Shown: one piece after another, positions 56,476 through 64,000 of the stretch
How the letters are laid out: the number at the start of each line of letters is the position of its first letter
Position numbering within the stretch: position 1 is the first letter of the stretch
Source: Galaxea fascicularis
Lineage: Eukaryota; Cnidaria; Anthozoa; Scleractinia; Euphylliidae
DNA: 64,000 nt
Assembly (NCBI GenBank): GCA_948470475.1
Contig: OX419342.1
Location: 8,694,335 to 8,758,334 of the forward strand
Direction of reading: 5' to 3'
The notes under the pieces: model-generated
What the model was told of the DNA's origin: nothing
The model's input: the letters and a program-made list of their open reading frames with translations, nothing else
Database searches by the model: none
Translations under genes and position numbers: made by a program

Positions 56476-57175
56476 GGTTTTTAGCTCGTGGAGAGCTATC
56501 GGGGATGGCTGGAGAATTTGGCGTAAACAATAGACAATTTGTAATCGATTCCCGAATGTCTCAAATTCGGCAGGCGCATTCATACATTCGTTAAATGGTC
56601 GTTAAGAATGATACTCTTATTCGGCTACCAATGAACATTATCTTACTCACTCCACGAGCTTACCACAGGATGCTTTTAATTGTTCAGGGAAAGACTGTAC
56701 ATAAAGCCAAATTGCTCTCATTTCTGTAGCGCATAAATTAAGACGTCATCTGAGCGCACAACAAACTTAACTATTGTAACTATTGTAGTGAGCGATTTGA
56801 ATCACTTTCCAAAGCAGAATTTCAGCAGAAAGGTTGTAGTTTCAACAGATATGTTTACATAGAGCCGGGTGTTGAATATGAGCGATTCCGTACCTCGGAT
56901 GACATTTAAGAATTGTTTTATTGATTGATTACTTTTTTTGGAAAGTGATTCAAACAGTCTTTCCCTGAACAATTAAAAGCATCCTGTGGTAAGCTCGTGG
57001 AGTGAGTAAGATAATGTTCATTGGTAGCCGAATAAGAGTATTATTCTTAACGACCATTTAACGAATGTATGAATGCGCCTGCCGAATTTGAGACAATCGG
57101 AAATCGATTACAAATTGTCTATTGTTTACGCCAAATTCTCCAGCCATCCCCGATAGCTCTCCACGAGCTAAAAAC

Positions 57176-57542
57176 CGGTGGGTCTTCGTTTTAGACCAGT
57201 GGGTCTTCGTTTTAGATCACAGGGTCTTCGTTTTAGACCAGTGGGTCTTCGTTTTAGACCACAGGGTCTTCGTTTTAGACCAGTGGGTCTTCGTTTTAGA
57301 CCACAGGGTCTTCGTTTTAGACCAGTGGGTCTTCGTTTTAGACCACAGGGTCTTCGTTTTAGACCACAGGGTCTTCGTTTTAGACCAGTGGGTCTTCGTT
57401 TTAGACCACAGGGTCTTCGTTTTAGACCACAGGGTCTTCGTTTTAGACCAGTGGGTCTTCGTTTTAGACCACAGGGTCTTCGTTTTAGACCACAGGGTCT
57501 TCGTTTTAGACCAGTGGGTCTTCGTTTTAGACCAGTGGGTCT
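57176..57542 (-). repeat. 21-bp minisatellite, right arm, 17 units
   Basis: Same unit inverted relative to the left arm (GGGTCTTCGTTTTAGACC with AGT/ACA variants). More than twice as many units as the left array, so the two arms expanded or shrank independently after the element formed. Confidence 0.9.
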
Positions 57543-58019
57543 TCGGTCTTCGGTCTTCGTTTTTGGGTCTTCGTTTTCGACACACCCAATGCCAGTGACA
57601 CTCTGGTTGATGTAGACATCTAGATCGACGGATACAAGCAAATCGGATAACGCATCTTGACAACAAACGACATTTCGAACCACCTCGCAAGCCTCTCGCA
57701 TGTTATCTGGATGATTGACCTGCAAGAACAAACGCGTTTCATTCTTGGTGGTGTCGATGATCCAACCACGCTTAACAAAAATTATGCGCGGTAGCGACTG
57801 CGTTTCCAATGTTTAGCCCAATGAGAACAGCAACTTTGTACAGGGATTCCAGTCAGGTTCCATCTCGCTGTACAGTTGTCTAGGAGTAATCTGTGTGGAC
57901 TCAGTTATAAAGCAACTCGCGACGGTGACATTTGCTGTGGTCAATTTTGCTACAGCGTGATCTATTGTTTCACGAAAATGTAAACCAGCTGGTATAGGAA
58001 CACAAGGGACTCAGTATCG

Positions 58020-60350
58020 GTGTATCAATCCGATTACTTGGGTTTCTATACTCCCACCAAGACTTCCCCCCAACTGACTCGATCACCAGAGCAACCTTGT
58101 ACAACACGCAAGACTACACAAAACATTAGTAAATTACGGCTCAGAAGCCGTCGGTTCAAAGATTTACCCTGAGGGTGTTTCTCTGAATGACCCCAGCACT
58201 AAGATTACATAACAGTTTACTGCAGAGTTGGAGTTAACTCTAGACATCAAACAGACACTCACCAAAGTGCTTCTTAGACAGATCATGGCTCTGGAGACAA
58301 ATAACTGAACAATTTATTCAAGATCCCATCCAGCAAGTCAAGATGTTGAAGTTTTAAGATGCTTCTGAAGCAGTGCCAAGTTGATCCAACGACAGATGCG
58401 AACCACACATTAAAAAAATTCAAGCTGAGCCCCAGATGACCTCGAAACTGAACAAATTACTCGACTATTGTCCTGACGATTTTGTTTACTTCTGTGACAA
58501 TATGCATTAATTAACTCAAAGCGTAGTTTTGAAATGAAATAGAATTTAAGCCACAGGAAACGTTTTAAACCAGAAGCCAAGCAGCTAAAAAACGTCACAA
58601 AGATACTGAAAATAAAATCGCAAACTGCCTTCAATGACGTTAAAAAGTAGTTTTAAGGAAAGCTGAAGGGCAAGCGAAAAAAAAGGAACGTCCAAGACTA
58701 CGTTTATGCCTAGACTGAAAAAAGATTTAAATTTGTCATAAGAAACGTTGGAAACCGGGGGGAAATATACGCTTTTGTCAGGGAATTCGGGAACATTAAA
58801 ACCGGTGAGGAGCAATTAAGAGCTTCTCGATCTGCGATTACGTTTTCTTAAAATACTAGATTGTTTCATCAGTCCTTACAATAGACTGAGGAAAACATTC
58901 GGCCTAATGGACGGACCATAAGAAAAATGATGTGGTGGTGGTGGGTGGGGGGGGGGGGGGTATTTTTTGCAGGTGCATGACTCTTCATTTCTTTGCCTTC
59001 TTCTTTGCAAAACACTTTTTTCTTGTCCTTTAACCTTGCATGATTTTTTTTTGGCTTTTCCCCACCCCACGCCAGCTGATTACTTTTTCAATGGTCCATC
59101 CCTTATACGGTTTCTCTTGATTGGTATACTACAACCTGAATGCACATAAAAAATAAAGCCGGATATTTCTTATTGCAACTGACGACACGTTCAACGTCAG
59201 CGTGTGTTTTTGTCGAGCGAAAAAACATTGGATTGGGCCGGATAGGAAAGTACGGTCACTCTTCCTCTCGAATCGCATACAAATAAATCCTTACTTGGAA
59301 TGGCATGCGTCGAAATCCCACCACTGCTCATGCTCGTTTGTTTCTTATTACCACTTTACAGTTACTATGTAAGTTGTTTTAGATAATTTGCGTGTGAAAA
59401 TTTGCTCTGTTTTCTGATCGAGTTTCTGTCACAGTCTACCGTAATTGATAGAAATGTTTTCTCTGTTTTCCCTTTCAAAGTTTATTTGTGGTTTTAAAGA
59501 GAGGACAGAGCGCAGCTGTAATCCTTTCACACAAACACCAAAATAATTGGCACTCATTACCGGAACAAACGCCCAGTTTGAACGAACAATAACAAACGAT
59601 AATTTTTTTTCAGGGGAGGATCGTTCTTTATTTCGATAATATTTCAATAGCTAATCCATACAATGGTAATACACCTAATTCCTCATGTTTTTGTGTGGTC
59701 CGATACTAAAAAGCAGATGCCGAAGCGCAACAATAACAAAAGTTCTAATAATTGTTCCCCAACATTAGGTCTTGGTAAAAACCGGCGTAACAGGGGAAGT
59801 GTTACTCGGTTCACCTCCAGCACACTGTGATGGCTTAAATAGCCAACTGATTATTCCAATAGAAAATTCTACAATGTTGCGTACAATTCGTGCAAATTAA
59901 TAGGTATGATTGATTTTGAAAATTCTCTAAAATGCTCGTCTTCAGGCGAATGCAAGTTGGAAACTTTCAAAATTATTCAAAATACCTTGAAGTATTGTGG
60001 CAAGCCTCAGAACAGTGATTATCGCTAACATGATAGAGCGAAAGAACTGTAAATAATGAAGCTATGGTTATTCCGCCTTTTGAGGACTGGTGGTGATGAC
60101 GAAGCGAGAAATACTTTTTTTCATACAATCGTACTCGGTACTGGCAAACTTGTGTCTTCATACATCGAAACCTGGCTCCCAAAACTTCAAATTATTTCTT
60201 AAATCTGAATCAACAGTTCATGGAAACGACTACAACGTTGAGGTTGCCCGTTCCCAGACTAAGATGGCGATAAAAAAAAAGGTTAACACTCAAAGGGATA
60301 AAACCCTTACATCAAATTAAAGCTTGTAGAGCTGACTATTAAACTGCACC
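58020..60350. other. No gene supported
   Basis: Short open frames on both strands, poly-G at about 58947-58960. No recognisable domain or transposon ends. Confidence 0.35.
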
Positions 60351-60359
60351 AAGAATTTG

Positions 60360-60715
60360 AAATAAAATGAATTGTCGAATTTTTCATGACCTCTAAATGA
60401 TCTTTCACAAGCTTCAAGTCAATGCGAATTTTGTCCTTCGCTAATTTAATTTATTCTCCGTTTCCAGACCCAAAGCACTATAGTAAAACATGTCTGCATT
60501 TTGCCATACTCAGTTACAGTGAAAAGTTATAGAACATTTTCGAAATAGCATTTAAAAAATGTGAAGTGACCGTACAAAAATCGCTGTCGGAGAAACTATA
60601 TTTCGATTATAAAAAATCGCAGACATGTTTTTGTTGCTTTTACGTTAAACTAGTCAATGTCAAAATGTAAGTGAAAATGATCAAATTCCCTTTGGGTTTT
60701 ATTGTTTAATTTTTG
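60360..60715 (-). repeat. Inverted, diverged fragment of the 43.7-49.1 kb repeat
   Basis: Reverse complement matches about 45655-46010: TTCGCTAATTTAATTT, CAGACCCAAAGCACTA-type, TTTTGCCATAC, TACAAAAATCGC and CAAATTCCCTTTG in the same order. It shows the duplicated sequence is a dispersed repeat. Confidence 0.6.
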
Positions 60716-61149
60716 ACAGTTAATACTAACTGTAATTACTACCGTTGTCAAGCGATATGAACAATTAAAGTAATAGCACTACATCAATTACTAAATCATC
60801 ATATTATTATTACTATTACAAAAGTCATGCTATGTTACCGTACATGCACCCTTAACATTATTCCGCGCATTTATTTTCCAGCATCGACGGTCGATTAAAT
60901 GCACTCCAAGTCTTTTACTTCGGTGAAAGTTCTAAGATTCAGTGACACAGTTGCACATACATGTACTTTCCAGTTATGGAGTTATTATGGAGTGATTCCT
61001 GTATCTGATGTCACTTTGTCTTGATAAATTCTCTGCACATAAAATAAATGAAGAATGTGAGATTCACTCAGAAAGAAGGAGTACAACTGTCGATGACATT
61101 AATATTACAGTGAAAGTAAGAACAAACGAATTCTTACTTACGACTACGT

Positions 61150-61290
61150 TTATAATGATATGCTAGTCGCTTGGCAACGGGCGAAAGGACAACTGAAAAG
61201 AAATCAGAGTCCCAGGCAGGAAACGAACCTACAACCTCCGTAACACCGGTCAGATGCTCTAACCACTGAGCTACAGGAACCCCTGGTGAG
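61150..61290 (-). repeat. tRNA-derived SINE
   Basis: Minus strand has a pol III A box TAGCTCAGTGGTTAGAGCA (61255-61273) and B box GGTTCGTTTCC (61219-61229) in tRNA spacing, followed by a CTGGGACTCTGATTTCTTTT body. The tRNA-like part lacks a closed acceptor stem, so it is a SINE head, not a tRNA gene. Confidence 0.75.
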
Positions 61291-61404
61291 CTAGGTTGTT
61301 TATCTAGGTTCTTATACAAAGTGTCCCACTATGGTCTGCGGTAATTGTGAATCAGACATAATAATGATTATAAATGATGGTGATGGTGTAATATGCCCGT
61401 GAGA

Positions 61405-61469
61405 ATGATACGCTAGTCGCTTGGCAACGGGCGAAAGGACAACTGAAAAGAAATCAGAGTCCCAGGCAG
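61405..61469 (-). repeat. Truncated SINE body copy without tRNA head
   Basis: 65 bp nearly identical to 61155-61219 (GCTAGTCGCTTGGCAACGGG, CCCAGGCAG), same orientation, about 250 bp away. Only the 3' body is present. Confidence 0.65.
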
Positions 61470-61510
61470 CTCTCTTTCACACCACACATGTCCATATCAA
61501 TATTTAACAG

Positions 61511-61724
61511 ATCCTGTTGGAGCGGGTCTACGATTTGACTGCTACATGTACTACGATCGAAATAACACATCTTTCTTTGGAATGAAACTAACAGCTACCA
61601 TTTCGTTACTTTATCAGCACACAAAGGAGGAACCAGCTAATACCAATGCCCCATGTAAACCATCCTACGGACAACGATACATCCCTACATGCATAGATGT
61701 GGGTGAAATCCTTGAAGGCTTTTA
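61511..61724 (+). other. Unassigned open stretch, possible terminal exon
   Basis: After ATATTTAACAG at 61500-61510 a frame (starting after two bases) stays open 67 codons to TAG: PVGAGLRFDCYMYYDRNNTS, FFGMKLTATISLLYQHTKEE, PANTNAPCKPSYGQRYIPTC. Composition is protein-like, but no family is recognised and no neighbouring exon is seen. Confidence 0.25.
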
Positions 61725-63119
61725 GGACCAGACTGGGTAGACCATCCATTAAGTCACATGTTTTACAGCTGGCCGATGCTCACGCCAGAAAAAAAATACG
61801 CATAGCAGCATGTAGAAGGAAATTTCTGTGCAAATTACCTCAAAATGCTTCGAAGCCTCTCGGATCGGCAGATTAACTTGTGGCCATGTCCGTTAAATTC
61901 TTCAAATTTGATACGATCTGGGTCATGTCGCCCTGAGTTTCTGGCACCTTCGTACAACTGAATTGGAAGAATAGGCAGCGGGTGAAAAATAAAATACAAA
62001 TAAACAGCTGATTTTTCTCAAAGTTCTATAGGCCAACTGGAAACGTCCCAAGGTCAAATACTTACAGTTCTCAGTTCTTCAGTACTGCTTCATTCGTTCG
62101 TTAGAATCTTAATTCATTCTTTCCATTTGCCGTTCGTTTCTCCGTCCACTAGTTCCATCCTATTTTCATTCGTTCGTTCGTTTGTTTGTTCATTCGGCCA
62201 CTTAAAAATTTGAAATTCATTTAAGGGACCGTTCGTTTTTTACGTGGTGGAGAGGGAGAAGGGGTGTGGTGGGATTTGTGATTTGAATGTCAGAGTGTCA
62301 TTTGCAAATTGTATGACCCCCCTAACTTACCAGTTTTAGTCACATAACACCCCTCAAAAAGAATTGAACACCCATGAAAAATTAACGGTCCCCGAGCGAC
62401 AACTAAATAGATGAAAGGCACATCATTCATTTTTCCGGGGGTGGGGTGGGAGAGGGAGGTTCACTGTGATCGTGAAATTGCGAGACCTGCAGTTACGTTT
62501 ATTAGATTACCGTTTTGCCAAGTTCAAATGGCACGACCCAATCATCCCTGTCGTGTAGGATTAGTATTGGACAATACACGTCTTTTAATCTAAAGAGGAC
62601 AACAATACAGCACTCAATTAAAAAAGGAATGATATATTAACCGCAGACTCAATCTGAGTGGAAGGTGCTTACAACACGTACAAGATTCAAGTGAGAAGGA
62701 ATTGACTTCAAATAGAAATCATGTGAATGCAAACGGAAGAAACTTAGTTGCGATATCATGTTGTTTCGGACGCTACAAATTCACTCTTGCTTTTTTCTAG
62801 TCTATGCAGTAGCCTTGTGTGCCGGTAGCTGCAACTTTTCTTTTATAATCATATGACGTTAGAATGCCACTAACAGCATTAGTTCACTTTCGTGACCTTT
62901 TCTTTTCAAAAATGCCGCGCGGCTAAAAGGGAAAAACTGAAATAACATCAACTGAATTCAAAATAATCGTAGTTTCGGGTAACCAACCAGCTATTCTTGC
63001 TCAGCCTCAGTGAGACTTTCCAGTCAAGAGAATACTCATCAAGTAGCTGAACACGGCGAACGCCAAGTTGAGCAATGCCAGGGAAGCGGAACCAACGGAG
63101 TTTCTCTTCGCCACTGGTT

Positions 63120-63494
63120 TCACTTTTCACCTTTCCCAGTTTCAGATCTTTGTCTTTTAATTGTCGCCCGCTCAAGAAGGGACATAACAGAGTAGCAAAA
63201 CATGCATTGCGGTGAAAAGTTTGCGCAAGGCTTGCAGATATTCGAATGGAACACCACCTCGATGTGACATTCGGGATGTATTCTTATTTCGGTCATCTGG
63301 CCGTCCTTTACGTGTATACTCGTCGACAAGAATTCACATCGATACAAGGAGGTATTCAGCTCTGGTCGTAATTTACTTTTCCATGGAAAAATTAAGATCG
63401 CCATGATGCAAGTATTTTCAATGAGGGTTAAAGCTTTTTTATCCGTGTACTCAGCGGAATAGATGACAGCATTTTCAAGCCATAAAATAATCAT
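63120..63494 (-). other. Unassigned 124-codon open frame
   Basis: Reads ENAVIYSAEYTDKKALTLIE, ELNTSLYRCEFLSTSIHVKD and EIRIHPECHIEVVFHSNICK. Protein-like, preceded by a possible acceptor (GAGGTATAG), but no domain is recognised; it could be transposon-derived. Confidence 0.25.
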
Positions 63495-64000
63495 CTATAC
63501 CTCTTATCAGTGCGAAATTCTTTCTCCTCAATGAGATATGGAATTAGGGACCTGAAAGGCTAAATCACCGTAAAAAATCACGAGTTAAACTGATATATAG
63601 CCGTCGACAGGGCAGTTATGCATTTCTGTACCTTAAACAAGACTTTGAGATGCTTCTGTGGTGAGCAATGTTAGGAAGGAAGGTTTTTTTCCTGGGAAAG
63701 ACAAATCAAAATGCAGCTCTGAAAAAAGTTAAGACTTTCCAGCTTAAAGTCGTGCGATTCTCCTTCCCGTTTCGACTAATGGGCAAATACGGGAACAACA
63801 GTTGCAACTCTCCATGCAAAAAATGAAGCAGCCCTAAACAAACAAAAATTAGGTCTGGAACTCGCCACTACTGTACAAGGTACTGGTAAATAGAAATGAC
63901 ATTTTAAGCCTTGTCTTTTTTCACTCCCCCAAGAAGAAACACCGAAGACCTCCTTGGCAGTACTTCAAGCAACAACTTTAGTTACCGTCATAAACTAAGG

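Larger units (their letters stand above)
56254..57587. mobile_element. Foldback transposon with minisatellite TIRs (Mutator-like)
   Basis: 1,334-bp element with perfect outer ends GGGTGTGTCGAAAACGAAG and inverse, flanked by AATGCCAGTG at 56244-56253 and 57588-57597. Arms run inward to TTTGAATCACTTTCCAAA (56796-56813, inverted at 56937-56954), leaving a loop of about 123 bp. Each arm contains a 21-bp tandem array, 8 units on the left and 17 on the right. The left arm has about 97 bp (56700-56796) absent from the right. A 10-bp TSD with long repeat-bearing TIRs resembles foldback/Mutator-like elements. No transposase frame. Confidence 0.85.
55677..58010 (-). pseudogene. Papain-like cysteine protease pseudogene interrupted by a transposon
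   Basis: Minus-strand frame open from 58010 (after TGA 58011-58013) through FRETIDHAVAKLTTANVT, then TAA at 57813-57815, then ETQSLPRIIFVKRGWIIDTT and VSVDLDVYINQSVTGI up to 57598. The transposon then intervenes. After it the same frame resumes: RTKKQEGGICYANASAAVLD, an in-frame TGA at 55974-55976, FRLTDDEWNSF, TSGHAVVLTNFNSECLRFMD, SWGVDWAEQRFF and stop at 55677. GGICYA, SGHAVV and DSWG correspond to the Cys, His and Asn (here Asp) regions of papain-type proteases. The TGA may be a CGA-to-TGA change. The missing start and two or more in-frame stops mark it as decayed; undetected introns are an alternative. Confidence 0.7.

Noticed and set aside
57122..57809. Long open frames (145-213 codons) with 7-residue repeats over the minisatellites on both strands
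   Set aside because: A 21-bp tandem unit keeps several frames open automatically; the same peptide patterns appear in mirrored arms of a transposon.
61219..61275. tRNA gene
   Set aside because: A and B boxes are present, but the acceptor stem does not close and a SINE body follows directly.

Overview
The window reads as animal nuclear DNA: long AT-rich introns with GT-AG borders, modular extracellular exons, and dense MITEs, Penelope-like and LINE remnants and a tRNA-derived SINE. The domain mix and repeat style suggest a cnidarian, probably a stony coral; that assignment is inference, since no species marker is present.

The dominant feature is one minus-strand gene, about 3.3-39.65 kb, encoding a polycystin-1-like receptor/channel. 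I resolved 24 exons with compatible phases except at one junction, about 3,000 codons in all. Domain order from the N-terminal side is: LamG/ConA-like lectin, SEA-like module, seven FN3 repeats, two EGF modules, REJ region, GAIN/GPS cleavage site, TM1, PLAT, TM2-5, TM6, polycystin (TOP) domain and the TM7-11 channel. The signal-peptide exon was not found. Three remnants of duplicated exons lie inside or just upstream of the gene.

Layout: 1-2.65 kb holds a decayed LINE (minus) and a Penelope-like element (plus) with hammerhead-type motifs. 3.3-39.65 kb is the polycystin gene, its introns filled with MITEs, a LINE 3' remnant (30.8-31.2 kb) and Penelope terminal repeats (34.8-35.1 kb). Two phase-compatible plus-strand exons (31.8 and 49.2 kb) may form an antisense gene of unknown function. 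40-43.6 kb is repeats. 43.67-49.13 kb is a large direct duplication. 51.3-52.5 kb has two non-autonomous DNA transposons with clear target-site duplications (9 bp and TTAA). 52.9-54.25 kb is a hairpin-rich ~120-bp satellite. 55.05-55.36 kb is a second Penelope terminal repeat.

55.68-58.01 kb (minus) is a decayed papain-like cysteine protease gene. It is split by a 1,334-bp foldback-type transposon whose arms carry a 21-bp minisatellite and whose 10-bp target-site duplication restores the reading frame exactly when removed. The last 6 kb holds an inverted fragment of the 45-48 kb repeat, a tRNA-derived SINE and two unassigned open stretches.

Most promising for follow-up: the minisatellite-armed foldback element (possibly behaving as an intron), the LamG-SEA-FN3-EGF polycystin architecture with its symmetric exon cassettes, and the hammerhead-bearing Penelope repeats.
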